Positions 24,913 through 32,435 of a stretch of 44,724 nt of DNA are shown in pieces. Position 1 is the first letter of the stretch. Each line of letters begins with the position of its first letter. The DNA is taken from contig SFIQ01000010.1 in the NCBI GenBank assembly GCA_004555265.1, positions 1 to 44,724 of the forward strand, given 5' to 3'. This DNA comes from Ruminococcus sp. (lineage in GTDB: Bacteria > Bacillota > Clostridia > Oscillospirales > Acutalibacteraceae). The position numbers were made by a program, and so were the translations under genes. The notes under the pieces were generated by a model. That model worked only from the letters and a program-made list of their open reading frames with translations, had not been told where the DNA came from and made no database searches.

Positions 24913-25362
24913 ATGGAGAAAAAGCGCGTAAACCTCGCAGAAATGCTCCCGATTATCGAGGAAACGCTCGCGGCGGGCGGCACGGTCAAATTGCCCATAA
25001 CGGGCACGAGTATGCTGCCTTTGCTTCGGAGCGGGCGCGACACGGTGACGCTGACGGCGGTGACTTCTCCTTTAAAAAAGTATGATTTGCCGCTGTACCG
25101 CCGCAAAGACGGCGCGTTTGTGCTCCACCGTGTGGTGAAAGTCCAAGCGGACGGCACTTACACCATGTGCGGCGACAACCAATGGGTGCAAGAGCCGAAT
25201 ATTCACGAAGAACAGTGTATCGGCGTGGTGTGTGCAATCACCCGAAACGGAAAAACGGTTTCGGTGCACAATACAACATATAAATTGTATACGCGCGTGT
25301 GGCATTTCCTTTTGCCCGTGCGCAAATATTTTGTGAAACTGCGGGGGAAACTGTCAAAATGA
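24913..25362 (+). CDS. S24/S26-like serine peptidase without a membrane anchor
   Basis: 149 residues. The nucleophile motif is ITGTSMLPLLRSGRD near 35-49 (Ser in TSMLP), followed by YDLPLYRRKDGAFVLHRVVKV near 57-77 with a His in LHRV where signal peptidases of the SipW/ER type have their base, and CGDNQW. This suggests a Ser/His dyad rather than Ser/Lys. There is no N-terminal membrane helix, unlike real signal peptidases, so it may process a peptide in the cytoplasm or at the exporter. Its stop overlaps the ABC transporter start (ATGA). Confidence 0.8.
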   Translation: MEKKRVNLAEMLPIIEETLAAGGTVKLPITGTSMLPLLRSGRDTVTLTAVTSPLKKYDLPLYRRKDGAFVLHRVVKVQADGTYTMCGDNQWVQEPNIHEEQCIGVVCAITRNGKTVSVHNTTYKLYTRVWHFLLPVRKYFVKLRGKLSK

Positions 25363-27023
25363 AGCAAAACACGGCGCGCAAGTGGATATGGCAGACCGCA
25401 AAGCCCCAACTGCCGCTTTTGGTGCTGCTGATTCTCGGCAACGCCCTTTCCTCGGTGTGCGCGGTTTCGGTGGCGCTGTTTTCCAAACGGATTGTGGACG
25501 CGGCGCAAAACGGCGATTTGGACCGCCTTTTGCGCACCGGTCTCGGTTTGCTCGCCATTGTGATTTTGCAAATTGCTTTGCGTATTCTCGACAACAGCCT
25601 TTCCGTGCGCATTTCGGGGAAACTGGAAATGGCATGCAAGCGGCGGCTGTTCTCTAAGATATTGCAAAAGGCATATTCTGCGGTGACGGCATACCATTCG
25701 GGGGAGTTGATGACGCGCCTGACTTCCGACATCACCGTGGTGACGGACAACGCCACCGTGCTTTTACCCACGGCAACGGCGATGGTGACGCGGCTCGTTT
25801 TTGCATTTGCAGTGATTGTGTCGCTCGATGTGCGCTTTGCGCTTTTGCTTTTGGCGGCGGGCGTTTTGCTGTTTGTGTGCACACGGGCGTTTCGCGGCAA
25901 AATCAAACAGTTACACAAAACCGTGCAAGCGTCGGACGGGCGTCTGCGCGCATTTTTGCAAGAGTCGATTGAAAGTCTTTTGGCGGTGCAGGTGTTCGGC
26001 GTGCAGGACAAAGTCACGCGCGAAGCCGATGTGCGGCAAACGGAGAATTTCGACGCAAAAATCCGCCGCAACCGTTGGTCGATTGCCGCAAACGCCGGCT
26101 TTTTGGCGGTGTTTTCGTTCGGCACGCTGTTCACGCTCGTTTGGTGCGGCTGGCGATTGGCGGCGGGGGCGATTACCTTCGGCACGCTGACGGCGCTGTT
26201 GCAGTTGGTCAATCAGGTACAAACGCCGCTGACCAACCTTTCGGGGCTGATGCCGAAATATTATTCGATGCTCTCCTCTGCCGAACGGCTGTTGGAAATT
26301 GAAGCGCTGCCCGATGACGACGCACAGGCAGACGAAACTGCGGTACCAGCGCAGGGATTTGAAGCGGCGCGTTTCCAAGGGGTTTCGTTTGCCTATGGGC
26401 AAAACGAAGTGTTCACGGACGCCGACTTTGAAATCCGCAAAAATGATTTTGTTGTGATTTCGGGCATTTCGGGCATCGGCAAAAGCACGCTGTTCAAACT
26501 GCTTCTGGGCGTGCTGACGCCCGACGGCGGTGAAATTCGTGTGACGGCGGGCGGGCGAACCTACCCTGCCGACAAAAATACACGCGGTTTATTTGCCTAT
26601 GTGCCGCAGGGCAATCTCTTGTTTTCGGGCACGGTGCGCGACAATATCCGCTTTATCAAAGAGGACGCGACCGAGGAAGAGGTTTTGCGCGCGGCAAAAA
26701 TCGCCTGTGCCGATACCTTTATAGAAGAACTGCCCGCGGGGTTAGACACCCTGCTCGGTGAGGGCGGCAGCGGGCTTTCCGAAGGGCAGATGCAGCGCAT
26801 TGCCGTGGCGCGGGCAATTTTGACCGATGCGCCCGTCCTGCTTTTGGACGAGGCAACGAGTGCGCTCGACGAGGAGACCGAGGCACGCTTGCTTTCAAAC
26901 ATCCGCGCGCTCGAAAATAAAACCTGTCTGATTATTTCCCACAAAAAAGCGGCGTATGCCGTTTGCACGCGGGAATTGACCGTAAAAGACGGTACGGTGC
27001 GCGACGCGGCACAGGCATTTTGA
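25359..27023 (+). CDS. ABC exporter, half-transporter (membrane domain plus ATPase)
   Basis: 554 residues. About six membrane helices lie in residues 12-300, with the intracellular coupling region HSGELMTRLTSDI. The ATPase domain has Walker A GISGIGKST near 375, Q-loop YVPQGNLLFSGTV, signature LSEGQMQRIAVARA (LSEGQ instead of LSGGQ), Walker B PVLLLDEATSALDE and H-loop LIISHKK. It should work as a homodimer exporting a peptide or lipid-like product. It has no C39 protease domain, consistent with a separate peptidase encoded just upstream. The start is ATG 25359, overlapping the previous stop. Confidence 0.92.
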   Translation: MKQNTARKWIWQTAKPQLPLLVLLILGNALSSVCAVSVALFSKRIVDAAQNGDLDRLLRTGLGLLAIVILQIALRILDNSLSVRISGKLEMACKRRLFSKILQKAYSAVTAYHSGELMTRLTSDITVVTDNATVLLPTATAMVTRLVFAFAVIVSLDVRFALLLLAAGVLLFVCTRAFRGKIKQLHKTVQASDGRLRAFLQESIESLLAVQVFGVQDKVTREADVRQTENFDAKIRRNRWSIAANAGFLAVFSFGTLFTLVWCGWRLAAGAITFGTLTALLQLVNQVQTPLTNLSGLMPKYYSMLSSAERLLEIEALPDDDAQADETAVPAQGFEAARFQGVSFAYGQNEVFTDADFEIRKNDFVVISGISGIGKSTLFKLLLGVLTPDGGEIRVTAGGRTYPADKNTRGLFAYVPQGNLLFSGTVRDNIRFIKEDATEEEVLRAAKIACADTFIEELPAGLDTLLGEGGSGLSEGQMQRIAVARAILTDAPVLLLDEATSALDEETEARLLSNIRALENKTCLIISHKKAAYAVCTRELTVKDGTVRDAAQAF

Positions 27024-27045
27024 CGAAAACTGCGCCGGTTTTTTG
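27007..27045 (+). terminator. Possible terminator after the ABC exporter
   Basis: CGGCACAG...CTGCGCCG with one mismatch, then GTTTTTTG. The left arm lies inside the last codons of the gene. Confidence 0.5.
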
Positions 27046-27072
27046 TGGAATTTCGGAAAATAAAATTTTCTA

Positions 27073-27101
27073 TTGCCTTAACGGGCGTAATTTGTTATAA
27101 T
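27073..27101 (+). promoter_or_regulatory. Sigma-A promoter of the Wzz/BY-kinase gene
   Basis: TTGCCT (27073-27078), 17 bp, TATAAT (27096-27101). The leader to the ATG at 27140 is about 30 nt. Confidence 0.87.
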
Positions 27102-27139
27102 GCTTTTGATTGGAACATTTTTGGGGAAAGGGAATGACT

Positions 27140-28591
27140 ATGGAACAAAAAACAATGTCCAAAACCGAGCAGGAGGGCATCAGCTTTGAAGTGCTGATGA
27201 TTTATATCCGCAAGGTTTTGAAAAAATGGTGGGTCATTGTGCTGTCGGCAGTTGTGTTGGCGACAGTCGGCTTTGCCGCCGCAAAACTGACCTATGTGCC
27301 GCAATATTCTTCGCAAATTATGTTCGTGGCAAGCAATAAGGACACCTCCTTGATTGTTTCCGGGCAGAGCAGCTCCGACTTAAGCGCTTCCGTCACCTTG
27401 GCGGAAAGCTATAAATATGTATTTACCACAACCGCGCTGACCACAAAGGTGGCGAACAACTGCGGCTATAAGGTCACGCCCGAGCAAGTCAAGAGTTTTG
27501 TTTCGGTGCAGGCGATAGAGGACACCATGATTGTGTACCTGACGGTGACAACCACCGACCCCGAGGTTTCCTACGCGATTGCAAATACCTATATGCGCTT
27601 TTATGAGGAGACCATTTCCGAAGCGTTCCCCAGCACGACCTTAAAGGCAATCGACCCGCCGTTGGTGCCTTCCGCCCCGAACGCTAACAGCAATACGCTG
27701 CTTTACACCGGCATCGGCTTTTTGGCAGGCGTTGTGCTTTCCATTTTGGTTTTGGTCGGTATGATTGTCTTGAAAGACACCATTATGAGCTCGGATGATA
27801 TTAAGAGCAAATTGGGTCTCAAAATCATCGGCAATGTCAGCCATGTGGCGCGCAAGGGCAAAAAGAACGAAAAACAGAGCATTTTGCTGACCGACCGCCG
27901 TTCCGGCTTTGCATTTATCGAAGCCTTTAAGTTGATTCGTACAAAGTTGGAACATACGCTTTTGCGCAAAGGGCAAAAGACGCTGGTTGTCACCAGCACG
28001 GTCGAAAACGAAGGCAAAACCACAACCGCCATCAATATTGCATTGGCGCTGGCGAAAAACGGCAAAGAGGTCTTGCTGATTGACGGCGACCTGCGCAAAC
28101 CCGCCGTGGCGAAGGCATTGAGCATCAATGCGGCAGACGACACCGGCATTCTCGGCGTTGTCAACGGCAGCAAAACCCTGGCGGATTCCATTAAATATTC
28201 CGAAAAATACAATCTCTATCTTTTATTAAACGGCAAAGGGATTCCCGACCCGTCCGAATTGCTGGCCACCCAGCAGACGGAGGAAATCGTCCGCGCCGCC
28301 AAAAAAGAATTCGACTATGTGGTCATTGATACCGCACCTTGCGGCGTCGTGGCAGATGCGTCGATTTTGGCTGGCTTCTCCGACGCGATTTTGATGGTCA
28401 TCCGTCAAGACACCGCGCCTGCACGCCGGATTAAACGCGCAATGGAAAATCTGGACAACTCCGGCACGGAGGTCATCGGCTGTATTTACAACGATGCAAA
28501 AACCGGCTTGGGCAACGGCGGGTTCAGCCGCCGCTATGGCTACGGCTATGGGTACGGGTACGGCTACGGCGAAAACGCAAGCGAAAAATAA
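27140..28591 (+). CDS. Fused Wzz-type chain-length protein and bacterial tyrosine kinase
   Basis: 483 residues. The N-terminal Wzz/CpsC domain (about 8-215) has two membrane helices, near 29-50 and 182-205. The kinase domain has Walker A TSTVENEGKTTTAINIALAL near 284-303, Walker A' VLLIDGDLRKP and Walker B DYVVIDTAPCGVVAD. The tail holds six Tyr-Gly pairs (RRYGYGYGYGYGYG), the expected autophosphorylation cluster. Such proteins control capsule or exopolysaccharide export, but no polysaccharide genes are in this window; the pilus operon follows instead. The start is ATG 27140: GGGAAAGGG sits 7 nt before it, while the ATG at 27134 is too close. The gene has its own promoter and terminator. Confidence 0.92.
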   Translation: MEQKTMSKTEQEGISFEVLMIYIRKVLKKWWVIVLSAVVLATVGFAAAKLTYVPQYSSQIMFVASNKDTSLIVSGQSSSDLSASVTLAESYKYVFTTTALTTKVANNCGYKVTPEQVKSFVSVQAIEDTMIVYLTVTTTDPEVSYAIANTYMRFYEETISEAFPSTTLKAIDPPLVPSAPNANSNTLLYTGIGFLAGVVLSILVLVGMIVLKDTIMSSDDIKSKLGLKIIGNVSHVARKGKKNEKQSILLTDRRSGFAFIEAFKLIRTKLEHTLLRKGQKTLVVTSTVENEGKTTTAINIALALAKNGKEVLLIDGDLRKPAVAKALSINAADDTGILGVVNGSKTLADSIKYSEKYNLYLLLNGKGIPDPSELLATQQTEEIVRAAKKEFDYVVIDTAPCGVVADASILAGFSDAILMVIRQDTAPARRIKRAMENLDNSGTEVIGCIYNDAKTGLGNGGFSRRYGYGYGYGYGYGENASEK

Positions 28592-28611
28592 CCGATTTCT
28601 CAACACTTATT

Positions 28612-28648
28612 ACACAGCGGTCTAAAACAGACCGCTGTGTTTGATTTT
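28612..28648 (+). terminator. Intrinsic terminator of the BY-kinase gene
   Basis: ACACAGCGGTCT-AAAAC-AGACCGCTGTGT then TTGATTTT. A perfect 12-bp stem. Confidence 0.93.
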
Positions 28649-28717
28649 GCCGGTTTTCCGCCTGTTTTGTGCATTTTTATACAGTATCTTGTGTACTTGA
28701 CGGAAAAAGAGAGCGGT

Positions 28718-28740
28718 AAATATACGAATTGCATATATTT
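28718..28740. promoter_or_regulatory. Possible operator upstream of the pilus operon promoter
   Basis: AAATATA-CGAATTGCA-TATATTT, 7-bp inverted arms, about 25 bp before the -35 box. It could bind a dimeric regulator; this is speculative. The gap 28592-28865 otherwise holds only the terminator and promoter. Confidence 0.3.
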
Positions 28741-28765
28741 CGCACAAAAAAATGTTAAAAAATTG

Positions 28766-28794
28766 TTGACGAAACAAGAAATTTACGATAAAAT
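28766..28794 (+). promoter_or_regulatory. Sigma-A promoter of the pilus operon
   Basis: TTGACG (28766-28771), 17 bp, TAAAAT (28789-28794). The leader (about 28801-28865) carries a small CGGTT/AACCG hairpin and GGAGG but no riboswitch fold that I recognise. No other clear promoter or terminator appears until 44.4 kb. Confidence 0.87.
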
Positions 28795-28865
28795 ACATTG
28801 TATATATCTGTAAGTATCTCTATCGGTTTTTTTAACCGTATTTTAAAGCCGGAGGTTTTTTTGAC

Positions 28866-29393
28866 ATGGCGAATATGAATATGGATGTGAAAGATTTGTT
28901 CGCAAAACTAAAAGGCGGGCAAAACAAGGACGCGCGCGCGGGCAGTTCTTTCGTAAAATTCTTTGAAAAAAATCCCAAAATGAAAATCATCATTCCGGCG
29001 ATTTTTGTGGCGATTGCGGCGTTGGTCGCGGCGGTCTTCATTGTTTCGGGGCTGAGGACCGAAACCGATGTTGACCCGAACACACCCGCTTCCGGTACGG
29101 CAGTCGATGTGTTGCCGATGCTCGAACGCCGCGAGAGCGTCTCATTGGCGGACGGGGTTGACCCCTTTGCCGAGGATGTCATTGCCAATGCGAAACTCAC
29201 GGGCATCTTTTACAATTCCGACGGGTTCCGCACGGCGATTTTAAAAACCGAATATGCCTCTTACATTGTGCAGGTCGGCGATTATGTCGGCGATTCCACT
29301 TGGCTTGTAGAGGATATAACGGATTCCGACGCCACCTTCTCCACAGGCGAAAAGGTGCGCACCATCTCTTTGGCGGAGTCAAGTGCCAAATAA
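28866..29393 (+). CDS. PilP/GspC-like inner-membrane linker protein
   Basis: 175 residues. A short cytoplasmic part (1-40, with KLKGGQNKDAR), one helix (about 41-64, IIIPAIFVAIAALVAAVFIV), then an outside region. Residues about 97-170 (DPFAEDVIANAKLTGIFYN, YASYIVQVGDYVGDSTWLVE, TGEKVRTISL) follow the beta pattern of PilP and the GspC homology region: a hydrophobic strand, a GDY-type turn, then a strand ending in a motif for a regulated signal. In other species PilP bridges the PilN-PilO dimer and PilQ. It is the first gene of the operon and lies directly before the PilQ-like gene, as expected. The identification rests on pattern and context only. Unlike classical PilP there is no lipobox. Confidence 0.65.
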   Translation: MANMNMDVKDLFAKLKGGQNKDARAGSSFVKFFEKNPKMKIIIPAIFVAIAALVAAVFIVSGLRTETDVDPNTPASGTAVDVLPMLERRESVSLADGVDPFAEDVIANAKLTGIFYNSDGFRTAILKTEYASYIVQVGDYVGDSTWLVEDITDSDATFSTGEKVRTISLAESSAK

Positions 29394-29450
29394 ATTTGTA
29401 AATCTATCCACCCGATTTTGAAAGAAAGACTATATTAGGGGGACTTCTAT

Positions 29451-31205
29451 ATGAAAAGCTCTAAAAAATCCTTGAAGGCGGCCTTGGTCTTTGTGCTGGC
29501 GCTGATTTTGTTGACCAATGCCGTGCTGCCGATGGCGGTTGTCGGCTCTAACAACGACACTTCCTCCGAATACCAGTACTATTCGGTGAAGGCAGGCGAC
29601 ACGCTGACACGCATTGCCAAAAATTACGGCGTGACGGTCAGCGACTTGATGACGGCCAACGATTTGTCCAATGCGGACAAAATCTATACCGGCCAAATCA
29701 TTAAGGTGCCGCTCAGTTCCGCGTCGGCAAAAGGAAACACCTTGGTTTCCTCTCGCATCTCCATGACGGTGGTTGAGGCGGATATTGAAGATGTCTTGTC
29801 CGCAATCGCACTCAATGCCGGCTACTACATTATTATGGAAGAGGGCAACAGCGAAACCGTTACGGTGACCTTGCAGGAAATGAGCGCGCTCAAAGCCATT
29901 GACTATGTAACCCGTTTGGTCGGCATGACCTTCTTGAAGGACGGCAACACGATTTATGTCGGAACGGCGGACGCACTAAACTCCACTTTTGTGGACAAAA
30001 CCGTGCTGACAAAAATTCATTTGGATTACATATCGGCGGAAGGCCTGCAAACGCAAATGGCTGCGCTCGGGCTTTCCAACGTGCAAATCGTCAGCACCAA
30101 CAATAAAGATGAATTCTATATTTCGGGCTATCCGAAGGAATTGGCAAAGGTGTCTGAGCTTATCAAACTGTTGGATGTCAGCTCCAACATTATGGCGGGC
30201 GGCGGTATGATTGCGTCCAACTTTACCCCCTTAGAGCTGGAACATATCACCGCAGAGGAGTTCAACGGCTTGCTGGGGAACTTGGGGTTGAGTACCGGTA
30301 TCGTGCTTTCCTCCCGTCCCTATACCCTGTATGTTTATGTTTCGGGTGCAAATTTAACCGATATTAAAACCATCCAAAAAATTGTGGATAAGCCGCTTAC
30401 CGGTGCGAACCTTGCCGCACAGGGCACAACCACGCCGGCCGGTGGCGGGGATGTAACGATTACCGAACCGTCGACCGCGCCGACCACCGAGCCGTCGACC
30501 GAGCCGACCACCGGCAGCACCGGCAGCACCGGTACGCCGACCGAGCCGACCACACCGACGGAAGAGCCGCTTGTACTGCGCGAAGTGGAGCTCACCGTGA
30601 TTGACAGAAGCGCGGCGGAGGAAATCCTCAACAGCTTCCCGTTGACGATTACGGTATACGGCCCCAAAAAAATGACCAAGAAACTTTGGATTGCGGGCAC
30701 GCAAGACCAGGTTGACCAGGCAGAGGCATACATTCGGCAGTTTGACAACGCCGATTATGCGGCTTCCGTGCTCAATAACAAGCGCTTCTTCGCCTATGAG
30801 TTGCAGAACTGCACCGCGGCAGAGATGCTGAACCGTTTGGCGGCGTTGGAGTTGGAGGGCGTCACCTTTAAGACCAGCACCTATTCCTCGCTGACCAAAT
30901 CGTTGATTGTATACTGCGAGCCGTATTTAGAAGAATCCGTAAAAGCTTTGCTTTTGGAAATGGATACAACCGCCACTTCCGAAACCGCCAACCGTGCGAT
31001 TGAAGCAACCAGCAGCGCGTCAGTTGCGCGCCAGCGTATCGACGCACTTTGCGCATTATATCCGGAACTGAACGCGTACGAATTCACCGTGACGGAAATT
31101 CCCGGCAAAGACGGCGCAATGAAGTGCGTAACCTATGTCAAAGCAAGTTCGGAAACCGCAGATTACATCAAGGCATTGTTTGAAGAAATGAATACCGCAG
31201 CTTAA
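29451..31205 (+). CDS. LysM plus secretin-N-domain protein without the secretin pore (PilQ-like collar)
   Basis: 584 residues. Signal segment 1-32. LysM domain 43-87 (YSVKAGDTLTRIAKNYGVTV, TGQIIKVP), which binds peptidoglycan. An STN/N0-like domain is at about 102-171 (ISMTVVEADIEDVLSAIA, then IYVGT). Repeated N1/NolW-like beta-alpha units follow at about 185-243, 258-315, 375-432, 445-506 and 523-582, each with a strand-helix-strand plan ending in a helix with leucine (LAKVSELIKLLD). A Thr/Pro/Ser/Glu-rich linker (325-373) splits them. The C-terminal secretin beta-barrel with its gate is absent. In a monoderm cell this would make a wall-anchored ring in place of the outer-membrane pore. The ATG follows AGGGGGA. 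Confidence 0.8.
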   Translation: MKSSKKSLKAALVFVLALILLTNAVLPMAVVGSNNDTSSEYQYYSVKAGDTLTRIAKNYGVTVSDLMTANDLSNADKIYTGQIIKVPLSSASAKGNTLVSSRISMTVVEADIEDVLSAIALNAGYYIIMEEGNSETVTVTLQEMSALKAIDYVTRLVGMTFLKDGNTIYVGTADALNSTFVDKTVLTKIHLDYISAEGLQTQMAALGLSNVQIVSTNNKDEFYISGYPKELAKVSELIKLLDVSSNIMAGGGMIASNFTPLELEHITAEEFNGLLGNLGLSTGIVLSSRPYTLYVYVSGANLTDIKTIQKIVDKPLTGANLAAQGTTTPAGGGDVTITEPSTAPTTEPSTEPTTGSTGSTGTPTEPTTPTEEPLVLREVELTVIDRSAAEEILNSFPLTITVYGPKKMTKKLWIAGTQDQVDQAEAYIRQFDNADYAASVLNNKRFFAYELQNCTAAEMLNRLAALELEGVTFKTSTYSSLTKSLIVYCEPYLEESVKALLLEMDTTATSETANRAIEATSSASVARQRIDALCALYPELNAYEFTVTEIPGKDGAMKCVTYVKASSETADYIKALFEEMNTAA

Positions 31206-31314
31206 AACATTTCGGGGTGCGGGGAACGGACATATATTGCGGATGGAGCCGCTTTTGTGCCCGTCTCCCTTCACCCTTAGCGTGGTTTTTCACCAAAAAA
31301 GGAGTTGTACCCCT

Positions 31315-32415
31315 GTGAATTTTACCGGAAAAGAAAGCCATTATCCCGTTACATTGACAGACCTTTTGCGCTTAACCGTTGAAAAAGGCGGTTCGGACTT
31401 GCATTTGGTTTCCGGCATTGAACCGTGTATTCGTATTAACGGTGATTTGACGCGCCAAACGGATTTTGCCCCCATGCAGCCCGAAGATGTAGAAGGGATG
31501 CTGTTTTCGGTTTTGAACGAAGAGCAAAAAACCAGCCTTGCAGAGGAATGGGAATTGGACTTTGCCCTTTCCGTGCCGGATTGCGCGCGTTTCAGAGGCA
31601 ATGTCATTATTCAGCGCGGCACCTTGGCGGCGGTATTCCGCGCCATTCCCTTTAAAGTGCCGGAACTTGACAAATTGGGCTTGCCGGCGGATGTAAAGCG
31701 CCTTTGCAATTTGCCGAGAGGCTTGGTTTTGGTTACGGGCCCGACGGGCAGCGGTAAATCCACCACCCTTGCGGCGATGATTAAATATATTAACGAACGG
31801 TACGAAACCAATATTGTGACGGTTGAAGACCCTATCGAATTTTTACATACGCACATTAAATCCACGGTGCGGCAACGCGAAATCGGCAATGATACGCACT
31901 CCTTTGCGAACGCCTTGCGTACGGTTTTGCGTCACGACCCCGACACCATTATGATTGGCGAAATGCGTGACCCCGAAAGTATTTCCATTGCGATCAGCGC
32001 GGCGGAAACGGGCCACTTGGTGCTCTCTACCCTGCACACGCAAACAGCGCCGATGACCATTTCCCGTATTATCGACTCCTTCCCCGAGGGGCAAAAAGGG
32101 CAAATCCGTCAGCAGTTGGCCAACTCCTTGAAGGCGGTTATCTCTCAACAGCTGATTCCGACCGTGAACGGCAAGGGCAGAGCGCTCGCCGTCGAATATA
32201 TGACGGATACGCCCGGCGTGAAGAACCTGATTCGCGAAGAAAAGGAGCATCAGCTTTACGGTGCTATGCAGACTGCACAGTTGCAAGGGATGCAGACCAT
32301 GGATCAAGCGCTGATTAAGCTGTGCAGAGAGCAGAGAATCTCGAAAGAGTCCGTTTTGGAATTCTGCGTGGACGACAAGGAAGTGCGCCGTCTGCTTTCC
32401 ACCATGGGTTATTAA
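31315..32415 (+). CDS. pilT: Twitching/retraction ATPase PilT
   Basis: 366 residues from GTG 31315; AAAAAAGGAG sits 10 nt upstream, and the frame opens earlier but without a ribosome site. The N-terminal PAS-like domain starts TLTDLLRLTVEKGGSDLHL. The core holds Walker A GPTGSGKSTTLAAM near 142-155, an Asp box (TVEDPIEF), Walker B DTIMIGEMRDPES and the His box GHLVLSTLHTQTA. PilT disassembles pili from the base and powers retraction. It lacks a zinc module, unlike PilB. It sits between the PilQ-like and PilC genes, so the system has separate extension and retraction motors. Confidence 0.95.
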   Translation: MNFTGKESHYPVTLTDLLRLTVEKGGSDLHLVSGIEPCIRINGDLTRQTDFAPMQPEDVEGMLFSVLNEEQKTSLAEEWELDFALSVPDCARFRGNVIIQRGTLAAVFRAIPFKVPELDKLGLPADVKRLCNLPRGLVLVTGPTGSGKSTTLAAMIKYINERYETNIVTVEDPIEFLHTHIKSTVRQREIGNDTHSFANALRTVLRHDPDTIMIGEMRDPESISIAISAAETGHLVLSTLHTQTAPMTISRIIDSFPEGQKGQIRQQLANSLKAVISQQLIPTVNGKGRALAVEYMTDTPGVKNLIREEKEHQLYGAMQTAQLQGMQTMDQALIKLCREQRISKESVLEFCVDDKEVRRLLSTMGY

Positions 32416-32435
32416 GTTTTTAAGGGGGCATTATT

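Noticed and set aside
28795..28865. Cyclic di-GMP riboswitch in front of the pilus genes
   Set aside because: The leader is about 65 nt, with only a small CGGTT/AACCG hairpin and none of the conserved riboswitch segments.
29451..31205. A complete PilQ secretin
   Set aside because: No C-terminal beta-barrel region is visible; the protein ends in N1-like units, so it was reported as pore-less.
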